Below the pieces are notes generated by a model. It was not told the origin of the DNA, searched no databases, and saw nothing but the letters and a program-made list of their open reading frames with translations. A stretch of DNA of 64,000 nt from Coenobita brevimanus (taxonomy: Eukaryota; Arthropoda; Malacostraca; Decapoda; Coenobitidae). Position numbers and translations under genes: made by a program. This document shows, piece by piece, positions 1-11,814 of the stretch. How positions within the stretch are numbered: the stretch's first letter is position 1; every line of letters begins with the position of its first letter. The stretch lies in assembly GCA_032717465.1 (NCBI GenBank), contig CM064671.1, forward strand, positions 56,805,394 through 56,869,393, written 5' to 3'.

Positions 1-225
1 TACAAGTGGCTTTACATTGAGTGACAAGCCAAATGGTTTCCTTTAAGCCAAGAAACCATTTACAACGTTCGGTGGTAACCATATAACCAAACCATACGTG
101 CTCCTTACGTGTCAACAAGTGGGTTGGTGGAGGATTAGTGCCCCTCCCCGTAAAACAACTCAAAGTCAAATGTTTACCCCTTACGGGATTATGGCGTCTG
201 GCAATAGATAGATAGATAGACCCTC
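1..225 (+). mobile_element. SINE-like element with LINE 5' module and LINE 3' tail
   Basis: This is a short non-autonomous retroelement. Bases 1-90 match the 5' leader of the RTE-like LINE at 33092, including an imperfect hairpin at 31-61 (AAATGGTTTC paired with GAAACCATTT). Bases 105-175 continue the LINE leader (GTGGGTTGGTGGAGG, then CCCCTCCCC). Bases 178-219 then jump to the LINE 3' end (ACGGGATTATGGCGTCTGGC followed by a GATA tail). The coding region is missing, so it looks like an internally deleted LINE derivative able to use the LINE machinery. The window starts at or inside its 5' end. Confidence 0.7.
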
Positions 226-938
226 CCTCCCCCCGCCCCCCCACAAGTACACACAGTGAGTTTTGAGGAGGTATCTCTGACCTAGATTTTATCATCTAAC
301 ATAATGCCATTCACTGCAATATATCTTCACCCTGTTGTCTCATCGCCTAGCCCCCCTCCCACCTTTTGTTCCAGTTTTTACCGGACATATAAGTGTTCTG
401 GAGGTGGTTCATTGTACTGTTTGTTTTGTATTTTATTTCAAATCTGCCTAATCATCAGGATAGGCAAAAACTATTACAGAAGGAGGTGTTAGTAGATAGT
501 GAAGGATAAGTTTGAAAAGTGAGAACACCGTTCAGGAGTGTTCTGAATTTGGATCTGTCGTTATGGTTTTGTAATCAGGGAACTGCACTTTGAAAGGAAG
601 CTGGCTAGCCATTACTTCTCATGGTCTTGTTAGATGCGAACAAGTGCAGCGAGCAAAGTGAGCAAGCTTAGCAAAGCGATAATTACTCTGTGTTCAGCTA
701 AAAAATGATTGGCCCAACACGACATGGCCTGACCGCAATGGTTTTCAGAAGCTAATAACATTTCTATTATGTGAGATAGAGAAAATTTTCTTTCAGCATG
801 TAGTAGATACATTCAACAAATTTTGATTATAGCTATTGTATATAGTTACTCATGAAGCCAAAGAAAACCCTTGGAATCCCAGCTTTCCAAGGGAATGTAC
901 CGAGGTCTTAAGTTGACATGTTCTACTATGAAATGGAT
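226..938. other. Anonymous sequence, no gene recognised
   Basis: This stretch has C-rich runs near 230-240 and short reading frames with no recognisable family. I see no splice-flanked exon or repeat structure. It ends at the TTAA that flanks the first piggyBac element. Confidence 0.5.
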
Positions 939-1479
939 TTAACTCGCCGCGTGTCAGCAGATTTTGGACCCTCATGGAGCCGTGGTGCCGGCCAATTGTT
1001 GACCTTTCTTTTTCTTTTTTTTTTGCTGGATAGGTTAGAAATGATCAGAAAATATGGAGAACAACCACAAATATACTCACAGAAGGTATTTAGGTCGATT
1101 TTGAGGTAGATTCTCCTTGAGCAGGCGGCTGAAAACTTCGGAGTAACGCCCGTAGATTTCACTGCGTGCCACCGCCACAGAGCAAGAGGAAGCAGAAGCT
1201 TAGCATTTTCTTCATTGGTAACTATCCTATTAGAGCCAAGGGCACCCTTACTGGGTAAACAGATGATATAGGAAGTGTCCCCTAACACAGTTATGTATGT
1301 TGGCGCATTATGACAAGCGAGTGAGTGATTTGGATTCCCCATAAAATGTTCTTAATAGTTCTTATTTTAGGTTTCTGAGGTAGAAATTCTGTGTCCATAC
1401 TTATTATACTGCACATTATAGTAGTTTTCTACGTAACTTATAATTCTTTTCATAGTCTATGCACTCTTGGTGTGTTTCC

Positions 1480-1718
1480 TCACACACTTAACACACTACC
1501 ATTCTCTTTTCTCACACAGTAAGATATTTGCACCGTGTCATTTCACTTAGTATATTTTCTCACACACTCAACACACTACCGTTCTCTTTTCTCGCACGGC
1601 AAGATATTCGTGCTGTGTCATTTCAGTTAGTGTATTTTCTCACACACTCAACGCACTACCGTTCTCTTTTCTAACACTGCAAGATAATCACGCCATGTCC
1701 TTTCACCTAGTGTATTTT
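1480..1718. repeat. 80-bp tandem repeat x3 inside piggyBac element 1
   Basis: Three consecutive units start with CTCACACACT(T/C)AAC and end with (T/C)TTAG or similar followed by TATTTT. They lie between the left end and the 3' end of the transposase. The second piggyBac element has its own, different tandem repeats in the equivalent place. Confidence 0.8.
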
Positions 1719-1888
1719 CTTGCTCACACACACATACATATGTAACTTATTTTACTTCACTTACTATTATAAGACCACTAACACTAGTTTCTTATCATAT
1801 TACACTTGCTTATGAGATAATTATCATTACATTTTATTTACAGTTATATACATTTCACTTGTGTCTTTTACTGCACACACCATGCAGT

Positions 1889-4057
1889 TCAGAAGTGGAG
1901 ATGGGTGTGGTACTCTTTGATGCAGGGTGTGAGGCACAGCCCCACAACACACTCCACACACTGGTAACGCGTGTCCTTTCGCTGTTTTCTGGGCCATATT
2001 GTGCTGTTTTGGCACACATGACACCTGCGTTGGGGATTCCTCTTTGCACCTGGCACCGTCACTACCTCCCCACCAACTGGATGTCTTCTTGGGGCATGAT
2101 CACAGCCATGGGTGCCAACTAGCTCTCTGCACAGCTCCCTTACGAAGTCCTCAAAAGTGTCACTGGATCCTGTGTTGTGGGCGTGGAGAATGTGAGCATT
2201 CAAAACTGTTACATCCTGTAGGTGAAGGAACAGTTTCTTGTACCACTTCATCGTGGGCCTGGCACACTCGACGCTCGACATCATTGCATCCAACTGGTCT
2301 ACCTGATGCATATTGATATTCTAATCAATCACAGCCTCAGGCTTCCAAATACGATGAACCATCGAAAGGAGGTTTACCTCTTGGTTGTGGTGCCAGGTAG
2401 TGGCGAGGATATTATTAGCTTCAAAAAACACTACCTCCTTCGTTTCCAGTTTCCTGCCTACCTGTACCATGTACCGCCTGGTTTTTCTTTACCGTAAAGG
2501 AGATGCCAGACTCATGCTGTTGCAAATACCGAGCAAAAAGTGGGTTAGTGTACCAGTTGTCCAGGTACAGGCCGTGCCTACGATGAAGGTACGGCTGCAT
2601 CATTGTTTTCACAACTGCACCAGACAAACAGATAGTTCTATCCTCTGTAATTTCCGACTGACCACCAGTGTACAGGACCATGTCCTGCACATACCCGGTC
2701 CTGCAGTCACACATGACGAAAATTTTGAACACAAAGCTGTCTTTTGCTAAAGATATATTACCTGAAGTAATGTTCCCCCTGCATAACACAAGACCACTTG
2801 TCTATGATCAGGTCTCTGTAAGGAGAGAAAGAGGATGGGAATGGCGCCCTCAGGTGATCAAACACTAGGTGAATGCGGTGCATTCTGTCACTGTTGCCTA
2901 CGTTGCTTGGGTCCTCATTATCATAAAAATGGAGCCGGCTGAGAATGTACTGGAATCTGGTTCACCCCATAACTCTTCCAAAGAAGTGTGTTGACATAAA
3001 GGGGTCCACAGTCTAGTATGAAGGTAACTGATTCTGTTTATCATTCCCTTCAATAGAACTAAGGCCAGGAACAGGTACGACTCGTCAACAGCTATGTCGA
3101 CATCAAACATCCGGCTATGGGGTGTTTGTGGGGCTGCGACATGGCAGAATGCTGCATACATGTTAGAAAGTATGCAGATTCTGAGAACCAACTCTCCAGT
3201 GAAGAAGTTTTTGAAGAAATCAATTCTCCTAGAGGATTAATTCAACTCGGAAACAGTACAGCCTGCCACGTCCCTGTGAGTCAATGGTTGGTGAACAGGA
3301 ACAAACTTGCTCCCATCCTCCCACAGCCTTGACACTTCATCCTCTGCTTCACCATCTCCACCATCACCACCACCGTTCCCATTCTCAGGATGGGGAGAAA
3401 AACCGGAAGTCACCCGGAGAATATTTCCCTCCACCTCACCTTGCTCCTGACTATCACTTTTTTTTTACCCATACCTTTCCCTTTTCCTTTCCCTTTCCCC
3501 TTCCATTCATCCCCACACTACAAGTAAGGGAGGAGGAAGCACTAAAATGAGGTGGAGAATTTCCATGGGGAAGGTCACGTGTGCCAGAGGTGCTGGGCTG
3601 AGGTGACTCAGGCCTTTCTGTGATCGGTGGCAGTGCACTCCTCCATGCCCCACGTGAGTAAACCAATGCACGACTTGCCTTGTATCTTTTAGTTTGGAAA
3701 TCCTCCCTGGCCTTCGGCCCTTTACGGGGGTAATCCTACCCACTTTAGCAGAGTGTATTTAGCACTAGGATCCTCCTGATACTCATCCTCACTAAAGGAG
3801 TCGTCATACTACCAAGGGCGGCGGTGGGTGGTGGGAAGGGGTGGTGATGGTAGGGTTGGCTGGGAGGATAGCATCGTCACCTTCATATAGTTCACCTTCC
3901 TGGGGGATGTTACTTCTTCATCATGGCTTCATTATAATTCTGGCTGAACATAATCCCTGTCAGCCACATCGTCACCTAATGGGGAATTGCTTTACCCATC
4001 ATAGGGCACCTCAAGGAGAAAGTCAATCTTGTGCTGGGCTAGGCCACAATGTGCCAT
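1889..4057 (-). pseudogene. piggyBac transposase pseudogene (element 1)
   Basis: When intact, this protein catalyses cut-and-paste transposition at TTAA. Reading down the minus strand, a degraded acidic N-terminus begins near the ATG at 4057 (MAHCGLAQHK). The N-terminal part of the transposase domain follows (about 3434-2900), then the core with the second catalytic aspartate in YLDNWYTNPLFARYL (about 2789-2421). Next comes the third acidic site in HQVDQLDAMM and the conserved ECARPTMKWYKKLF. Last is a cysteine-rich C-terminus (about 2010-1889) with CHVC, CVEC, GLCLTPC and EYHTH. That domain is the DNA-binding zinc-binding module of the family. At the first catalytic site the usual DE pair reads DK. 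Several frames and stops are needed to read the whole protein. Confidence 0.8.
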
Positions 4058-4318
4058 AATCCTCACTCACCCACTGCCAAATTCAGACTGATGTGGCGCA
4101 CTCCCACACGGGCCTAGGTGCAGTGATGGCTCACACATGGCAGGTGAGGCCTAAAGAGGAGCGGGAATATCTCCGCCAATTTTTTTGCGCATAATATGAA
4201 TTTTCGACTTTTGGCAATTATATCAAATCGCAGACATAGCCAACATGTACGTCGATGGCACTGTTCATGCATATAAGGGCTGATCTACATGAACGTCGTT
4301 GGCACGGGGTGGGTTTAA

Positions 4319-5882
4319 GCACTACGAAAGTGACACATGCCAGGTATGAGCTGTTTTACACTTCCATATGTTGAGTGTGTGTGTGTGTGTGTGTGTGTGA
4401 GCAAGAGAAAAAAAAATGCGAGAAGTAAATATCTGAGCAGAACAGGAGTGTTCACAAGCTCCCAAAAGATGTGAAACTTCGCCTGATATCTTAATATGAA
4501 AAATAAAAACGCAGTCAACTAAATTACGGTTTTGTAACGGTTTCCTCTATCACTTCGTTCATAAATGCAATTATAATAATATATCTACCCATTAAAATGA
4601 GGAAAAGAAGCCTCATTATGATAAAGTTGAAAGGAATCACTAAACTAACAAAACTAACCACCTAAACTTTGGGACAATATTCACTTTCTCTTAAAAACGA
4701 TTTCTTACATTCCCAACCATGTCTTTTATTGCAGTTTTAATCAAATAACAATTTAAGACATATATTCTATATATAATATTAACATGAAGTCATTTGGCTG
4801 CATAATATTTATAGGAATCAGATGAAAATTGTATATACACGCCCACGACCAAGTATTGTTGCTGTCTTCCTGGAAACATCGGTACTTGGGATTTTGGTCA
4901 GAGGCTTCGTCTTCGCTTGATTATGGCCTCTCTATTGACACCTTTCCTATAACATATAGTCAGTACATTCTCTTCAGCATATTCCAGGTGAAACATTAAT
5001 TTCTTTTTGATAACTAATTGATCAGGATTTCCAAATATACATGCAGCAAAGACTTCTAATATTGTGATGGATGCTAACTGACCATTTGTCGTTTTATGCA
5101 CTCGAGTAACTGTTCCGCAATATTTTAACTGGTAAGGTATAGAAAGCTGGTATAATAACTAATGATTACAGTATTGAAGAATTTATGTTCTCTTCATGAC
5201 TGAATATAAAGGAAGGTATATTTTAAAATATATGGTTGTGCAAGCGGGGTTGACAAAGTTCCTAAATATATTACTCGGCGATCACTGGCAACTCCTGAGT
5301 TTGTGAACATGCTCATTTTTCTTTTGTTATTGTTCAAGTACCTCACCAGAAATGTTGCAAGTTTACACCATGATGAAAATATGATGATAGGCATATGTAC
5401 AAATGCTTGTTCGCACGCTCACAAAGAAAACTTTATTGTTGTGTTTGTGCTCAGGATTATATCATGATGCTTACAGTGCAATGATACTGCATTCTCTTTC
5501 TGTTGATGTTTGTATGGTTTATAATTGGATGTGTTTCCTGTTGAATCCATCCACATGAGATGAATCAGCTTTTAAAGTTGCGTAGTAGTTCAGTGTTTTG
5601 ATTGAAAGCTGTGTTTAAAATCAAACAGATGAATGTGTCTGGTTATATTGTTAAGCATGAGACTTTTCATATTGGATGGAGTGCAGAAGAAGAGATATTG
5701 GTAAGTATGCTGCATGATTCGGCGCATTCCCTGGATTTCAGTATTGGGTTGATAATTGTTTTCATCCACATATCAAAGATTTTACTGAGTACTGAAAAAG
5801 TTAAAGCCTTCATTGAGGTGTGGTTACGGGTCCAAGAATTTGCTTAAAATTTTCAGTTTACTGGACTTGGGAAGTGGTTTGT
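4319..5882. other. Anonymous sequence with a short (TG)n tract
   Basis: A (TG)n run lies at 4376-4398. A 67-residue reading frame on the minus strand at 5101-4898 and an 81-residue frame on the plus strand at 5602-5847 have normal-looking composition, but I recognise neither family nor splice sites. Confidence 0.4.
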
Positions 5883-6190
5883 AGATAGGGGCGCTCGTCA
5901 TCCACTCACTCGATGTAGCTCTGCTTTCAGGTGACTCTGAGTGGCCAGCTAAATGATTTCCTGTAACCCAGGAAGCCCTTTACTACCCTGGGCGATAACC
6001 ATACATGACGCTTGGAGGCCTAGTGAGCTAAGGCACTCCAAGTGGACTGAACGTGTCAGAATTTCTTCCTGAGCGGCGGTTGGGGTTTGTTGCTCAAATA
6101 ATGCAACCCAGGGGCGAGTGAGACAGGTCATGCAAAGTTCGTGGCCCCTACACTTCTGATGGGGGTAAAATCGGAATAGATGATGATAGA
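5883..6190 (+). mobile_element. SINE, tRNA-like subtype, diverged copy
   Basis: The head (GGGGCGCTCGTCATCCACTC) matches the start of the RTE-like LINE leader at about 33096. A weakened hairpin follows at 5951-5981. It continues with a tRNA-like promoter region (GGCCTAGTGAGCTAAGG near 6020) and the family tail GGTTTGTTGCTCAAATAATG. The copy is older and more diverged than those at 9220 and 10542. Confidence 0.6.
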
Positions 6191-7364
6191 TGGAAGTGAA
6201 TGTTTTTTTTTCCTTTGATTTTTTTTTCCTGCAGTCATTTACTGGGCTTTATTTGGGGGGTTCATAGGAACAAAGTGATTTAGATACTTGTCACTTTGTT
6301 TAAGATTTGCAGTTAATTCTTCTGCCGTCTAAAGTTTCCATATTTATTATTTTGTCATCTAGATTGCGAGCATGGCTGAGTTTGGTAATAGTGTGGCTTA
6401 AAATATTAATGATGGCGAGCTTTGTTTGTGTGCAGTTTTAAAGCAGGTATATCTCTGGGAGTGGACCGGTCTGTCAGTCACGTTCTAAGTTTTTTTTTTT
6501 ACAAACATGGTGCTTCACGAGAAAGAACTGTATAGCACTTCACATTACTTCCCATGGGATTTTCATACTTAAGAATCTCCACACCAGGAAAGCCACTTTC
6601 CCTAAGGATTTTCACAGGCAAGGTTCTGTGCTCTGGCAAGCTCCCATATATCTGTTTTCTTTCGTGGAAACCAAGAGGTGGAGTCAGAGGAAAAGATAAA
6701 GAAAGAATACGGAGAAATGAAGACCCAAGATTTGCTGGGATAGCACTGAACACGATAACAAGCAATATGTCATAGCGTTGGATAGGTTCCTCTTCCAGCA
6801 ACTGATTATCTCAAATTGACAATTGTATTACTCATAATACTTCCTTCGTGCTCTTTTTCTGGTGTTTGAAGATACCTCTGAATCACCATGATGTCTTTTG
6901 CATTCCTAACTAAAAACTTCTGTGTGTTTTTTCACAAGAATTCTAAAGCAGTTCGTTGATCATTCAGTACCACTAATTATTCTTCTTTGGGGTGGAGGGG
7001 GTCATATTTGTCCAATATTTTTTTTTTCCCACAAATTTCCATTATTTGATTATGTAAGCTATCCACTCACCCTGTTTCTTCACTGCTCAACACAACGCCA
7101 TTTTACAAGACTATACAATGTTCTCCCATATTATTATATCAATAACGTACTCAAGCATCGTCCTGTCAACATAATTTCATAATTAAAGCTAATGTAACAC
7201 CTTCTGTATGACTTACTTGCGCATAACCCTCTTATCCCAGTTAGCCTATGTCTTTTGCAATTTATTCTTGCAATATAAGGATGGTTTTACAATATAAAGC
7301 ATTAGAATATTGTACTTGTCTATCATCCAGTACTTTTTTCTCTCTCCCTATCACGAATACAGGG
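6191..7364. other. Anonymous sequence
   Basis: No repeat or gene family was recognised. A 100-residue minus-strand frame at 6801-6499 follows a pyrimidine-rich tract near 6700, but it lacks a convincing donor site and a recognisable family. Confidence 0.4.
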
Positions 7365-7580
7365 TCCCGGATCGTGGGTACTTATTCGCGAAATGTACAC
7401 GGGTATCCAGCCCCTGCATGATATTATGTGAGCAGTAAATCCTAAATGTCAGTTGGATGGAACCCTAGAAGACCCCTTCAGGTTGTAGCACCTTAACTCA
7501 CTAAACCACCATGCGTCCAGATGGTTATATGAGGCGCTGAGTTCATCACCGGGCTAAGCGCCAAAACTACAAAGTGCCAG
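7365..7580 (-). mobile_element. tRNA-derived SINE, second subfamily
   Basis: On the minus strand an A-box-like TGGTTTAGTGA (7508-7498) and a B-box-like GGGTTCCATCC (7465-7455) are 43 bases apart, close to tRNA spacing. The downstream GGATTTACTGCTCACATAAT matches the tail of the SINEs at 9220 and 10542. The upstream module (TTTTGGCGCTTAGCCCGGT, about 7575-7557) differs from theirs. The copy is a fossil with no full tRNA fold. Confidence 0.6.
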
Positions 7581-8689
7581 AAAATAAGTTTAGTCTGGCA
7601 GCTATAAAACTTTAATATCTCGGTAACTGCTTGCGTTATTTTGATGTCTGTGTGTGTGTTTTTTTTTTAAATGTAGCTTATGGTATTTCCTTTACTGCAA
7701 TAACTTCTATTTTGCGTTATCTATCATTAATCATGATGATATTTTGTGAAGAAAGAATTTAGCCCCCCATTGCCTGACCGATCGGCAAAGAAAATATTTT
7801 GATCCTACTAATAACTACAGAAATACATCATAAGAGGCCAATAATATATTAGCACAATGTCCCAGGAGTGTCATACTGTGGAATAAAATCAAAGTTCTAT
7901 GACATAAGTATTATTATTTTCACAATAATAGCAGTTTAAAGGTCGGAATCTTTGTGCGTGTTTTTCTCGGAGTTTTTAGCCACCAATAAACACGAGCCAC
8001 ATCACAAACATCAAGAAAAACATAATAAATTAGTATATTGCTGATAATAATAAAAAAGTAAGACAGCATTCAATGTATGAGGACATTATTAGAGAATCCC
8101 TGTAACCTGGATGATAAACACAAAAAAAGAATCCATAACATGAATCATAAAGAATAAAAAATTCACACACACACAGTTACGAGTACCAGTAACTTCACAA
8201 ACACAATGGCAATAATAATGATAGTAATAATGGTTAAAAAATCTTATAATAATAATGAGAAAGCACACACAAGACAGGTGAGAGAACAATACTGTCTCTT
8301 CTCTCCCCTCCACAGCTGCTGGTAGCTTATTGGCTAGCTGCAATGCAACCCGACTGTCTGATTAGCCAGCTTCAAGAGAGGTAAGGAAAGGGGCTGGGAT
8401 ACAGCCTGGTAATGCTCTCACATTCGCTTCAACACCACGGGGAGTCAACATAAGGAATATGGGACAGGTTGAACTCATAGGAACAGCGACCATACAGCTG
8501 GCGGAATTCTGGACCCAGTCGCCTGCCCTGAGCACTAGTGCGGAACCAGACGTTTTTTTTTGCTGTGAGGCATGACAACGCAACACACATGTCTACTTAA
8601 CGAGGATTTTGACTCCTTAGTAGGTTGTTTCTCAACACTTTTTTGCTTCTAGCATATAAAGGGATGATTTAGCTACGTGTTGGTGCATG
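7581..8689. other. Anonymous sequence
   Basis: AT-rich sequence with imperfect TAA/ATT-rich stretches (8040-8260). No gene was recognised. Confidence 0.4.
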
Positions 8690-8790
8690 TAGGTGCTTGG
8701 CGGCTATTTTGGCGCTTAGCCCGGTAATGAATGCAGCGCCTCATATGGTTATCAACCAAGGTAGCAAATTTATTCACGAATTACAGGAAA
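8690..8790 (+). mobile_element. Fragment of second-subfamily SINE, inverted relative to 7365-7580
   Basis: Bases 8710-8752 (TTTTGGCGCTTAGCCCGGTA to AGCGCCTCATAT) match the reverse complement of 7575-7528 with few differences. The tRNA-like part is missing. The following 360 bases to 9149 are anonymous. Confidence 0.6.
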
Positions 8791-9147
8791 CCATTTACCT
8801 TGTCACATAGTACAGTCACATGAAGCTGACACTATTTCGAATGAGTGGATGGTTTGGGCAACATACCTACTAAGAGATTTATAATTAGCCTTCATGACTG
8901 GAGAAGTGATGTATTGCCTTCAGCAATGTCTTCTCTACCAAAGATCATTCATTCATGCTGCTTAAAAGTCTTGCAGGAGCAAAAATAAAATATGTTTAAT
9001 GTCCCTTGGTCGAAGAAGTTGATTGGAATTATCATTTTATATGGTATGAGGTTAAACGCAGAACAATACATGATTTCATTCCAAATCTGGTCTTCTTGTT
9101 CCACATCGTAGTCCCTACCTCATACGTAAAAAATAATCAGTCCCACT

Positions 9148-9149
<2 letters not shown>

Positions 9150-9202
<53 letters not shown>
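9150..9202. repeat. (TA)n microsatellite
   Basis: Pure TA dinucleotide run followed by a short GTGTGT tract. Confidence 0.95.
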
Positions 9203-9205
<3 letters not shown>

Positions 9206-9214
9206 TGTGTGTGT

Positions 9215-9515
9215 GGGAGGGTGAAGGGTGACTCTACACTGAGTGACAAAGCAAATGGTTTCTTGTACACCAGGAAACCATTGACTACGTTGGGTGGTAA
9301 CCATATAACAAAATTATCACGCCTGGTTGTTTATTAACTAAAACGCTCCAGTCAGATTGAGCCGGTGCAGGTTTATATCCAAGAGGTAGTTGGGGTTTAT
9401 TGCTCATGTAATGTCATTCAGGGATGAATGAAGCACGTTACTCTAATCTTAAGCATCAAGATCAACTTGCCTAGCCCCAAGCTACTACGCTTCTCATGGG
9501 GCAACATAGGGTGTC
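9215..9515 (+). mobile_element. SINE, tRNA-like subtype
   Basis: It begins with GGGTGACTCTACACTGAGTG and has the conserved hairpin at 9253-9282 (AAATGGTTTCTTG, loop TACAC, CAGGAAACCATT). GGTGGTAACCATATAAC follows, then a decayed A-box region and a B-box-like GGTTTATATCC near 9369. The tail ends CTTCTCATGGGGCAACATAGG. It abuts the poly-T (inverted poly-A tail) of the LINE that follows. Confidence 0.75.
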
Positions 9516-10541
9516 TTTTTTTTTTTTTTTTTTGTTAAGCGAGGAAGAAGGAACCAAAGGCCGCGAGCCCACAATTATTGTTCCTTCCAAGAGAAAAACA
9601 AATACAAGAGAGAGCCAAATTTAAGATCCGATCATTTCGACATGCCTGGACACACTGCGTTTGAAATACTGGAGGTCATAGGAAGCAGGAAATACAGACA
9701 GAGGGAGACAGTTCCAGAGTTGACCTGCTGCATAAATGAAGGACTGGGAATAACAGTTAAATCTTTCATTAGAGAGCTGGACAGAAAAGGGATGAAAGTT
9801 TGCTGCTAGACGGGTGCTACACGCCCATCGTAGAGGTGGAGGAATGCATGCAGACAGTTCAGAGGAGCAGTGACCATTGAAGTAGCAACAGAAAAGAGAT
9901 AGAGATCCAACAGTGCGATGAAGAGACAGAGGTTGAAGAGAGTCAGTAAGAAGAGGAGAGTTAATGAGATGAAAAGCCTTTGACTCCACCCTATTGAGAA
10001 GAGCTGCATGTGGGGAGCCTCCCCACACATGAGAGTTGTACTCCATACAGGGGCGGGTAAAACCCCTGTATAGAGTCAACAATTCTACAGGGGTAAAGAA
10101 GGAATGGAGTTGGCTTAGCACACCTAATCTCTTAGAAGCAGATTTTACAAGAGATGTAATATGATCTTTCCAAGATAAGTCCCGAGTAAATGAAACCCCA
10201 AGCATGTTCATGGATGATGCAGGATTAAGCTGCATATTGTTAAACACTAGTGGGTATACCTGTAGAAGATTTTGTCGGGTTGATAGTTATAAACAATGAG
10301 TACTTGATGCACTAAAAACAACCAGATTATTTTTACCCTAGTCAGAGATACGAGCCGAGTCAGACATTAGGTGTGCCATAGCCTCATCCCTTGTTTGTTG
10401 AAGTAACTGCTGAGATGGACGTTCCGGGAACCGAATGGAAAGGTGAAGGATGGAGTCATCGCCATATGAGTGGATAGGGTTAGATGTACAGCTTAGAAGA
10501 TCATTGATGAATAAAAGGAAGAGAGTTGGTATTAGGACAGA
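9515..10541 (-). mobile_element. Jockey-like LINE, 5'-truncated copy A1
   Basis: The poly-A tail appears as a T run at 9516-9533. Minus-strand coding reads a reverse transcriptase from GSVLIPTLFLLFINDLLS through the catalytic box, here YGDD in place of the usual YADD (about 10470-10455). The thumb/C-terminus follows at 10247-9621 (LGVSFTRDLSWKDHI, LYRGFTRPCMEYNSHVWGG, SVSRH). The N-terminal half and endonuclease are absent. The 5' breakpoint is at about 10541, where a SINE begins. Confidence 0.85.
9621..10247 (-). pseudogene. Reverse transcriptase C-terminal region (Jockey-like)
   Basis: This open stretch of 208 codons is the longest intact piece of copy A1. It covers the thumb and post-RT region of a Jockey-type ORF2: Leu-Gly-Val-Ser-Phe near the start, the HVWGG motif near residue 75, the GHCSSELSACIPPPLR block near residue 125 and a terminal block ending near VSRHVEMIGS. 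Its role was target-primed reverse transcription. It lacks the catalytic palm and endonuclease, so it is a remnant of a dead-on-arrival insertion. Confidence 0.8.
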
Positions 10542-11005
10542 GCCCTTTCCTCTCCATTCTTCTTTCCTACCATCCTCTTCTGTCTATCTTTCCTTCATTC
10601 TTTCCTCGTCCTTCTGCCTATGGGTGACTTTACACTCCCTCTTCTGTCTTTGTTTCCCTCATTCTTTCCTCTTCCTTCTGCGTGTGGGTGACCATACACC
10701 GAGTGAAGCGACCAAATGGTTTCCTGTACACCAGGAAACCATTTATTACGTTGGGTGGGAACCATATAATCAAATTGTGGTGCCTGGTGGTTTAGTGGGA
10801 AATTAAGGTGCTCCTATCGGATTGAGCAGGTGAAGGTTTATAGCCAAGGGATGGTTGGGGTTTATTGCTCACAGAATGCCACTCAGGGATGAGTGAGGCT
10901 GGTTATTCCCATCTCAAATGTCAGGACCAATTTGCCTACCCCCGGGCTCCTACGCTTCTCATGGGACAACGTACGATTGGCTGACGAATGAATATATATA
11001 TATAT
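10542..11005 (+). mobile_element. SINE, tRNA-like subtype, best-preserved promoter
   Basis: A pyrimidine-rich leader (10542-10685) matches the one in the copy near 43800-43930. The conserved hairpin is at 10714-10744 (13-bp stem, five-base loop). The A-box-like TGGTTTAGTGG lies at 10788-10798 and the B-box-like GGTTTATAGCC at 10835-10845, 47 bases apart as in a tRNA gene. The body ends CTTCTCATGGGACAACGTAC, then a short (TA)n tail at about 10991-11006. Confidence 0.8.
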
Positions 11006-11814
11006 AAGCAGATAGATTGATCATTTCTCTCTTCCCTGCTGTAGGGGGTCACCTGGACATGGTGGCGGGGCTTGAAGTGTGGTTGATGGTGCCACCTACT
11101 TTGGAGGCGTACCTACCTTTGTAGGGTTCGGTATTTGTTGGCCTTGTGGACTAATAACCTCCTACATCACCTGTGGAGGAGGCCTGTTGGTGATGTTAGT
11201 CCCTGCCCATTTCCCATCTTGGGAGGAACTGGTGCCTCCCCACATGTTTGCCGTGTGTGGCATCCCATAATGCTGGTAGACGGGAGTCCTGTGGGTTGAG
11301 CAATGCTGCACGATGCACTCTACAGCTAGCAATACACCTCTTTTGTCCCTTATTCTAGCTAAACGGGTGGCCTGGTTCGGCCCAACCAGGTCAGTCAGCT
11401 CATCATGCGCTGGCTAGGGTCAAGTGGGCACTGGGGGGCCTGGTGGCTCCTTTTTTCCTGGAGTCACCCCTTGTCAAGGTCCCCCGGAGGTTACCTGCAT
11501 ATACTCTCCTGCTACCTCAGGGTCATCACTGGTGTTGTCCCTGGCATAAGACCTCCCCTTGTTGGGCACCACAGTGGGTGGAGGGGTGGGAGAATGAATT
11601 TTTTTTTAGTAATATAAGGATCCTAAAAATAAAAATGTTGATGACATAGCCTCTCTCCCTGGACTTTTGATCCTTCACTCTCGTAGCCACTCTGGAGCCT
11701 TTCTAGGCCCCTGGAAACTTTCCTCCCCTGCCCCAATGTCCTACTGGGATTGGGAGGGGGTCTCGCCAGGTTCATTTGGTTCTGGGGTTCAGCCCAAAAG
11801 ACAAGGTGCCTGAA

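Larger units (their letters stand above)
943..4314 (-). mobile_element. piggyBac-family element 1, complete but decayed
   Basis: The element lies between two TTAA sites (939-942 and 4315-4318), the target duplication typical of piggyBac transposons. Its ends are imperfect inverted repeats: CTCGCCGCGTGTCA on the left against ACCCACCCCGTGCCA read inward from the right. The left end closely resembles the ends of the elements at 16080 and 23105. Inside are three 80-bp tandem repeats (1480-1718) and a broken transposase on the minus strand. The transposase is full of stops and frameshifts, so the copy cannot be autonomous. Confidence 0.8.

Noticed and set aside
6499..6801. 100-codon minus frame after a pyrimidine-rich tract
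   Set aside because: No recognisable family and no good donor site; a coding claim would rest on composition alone.
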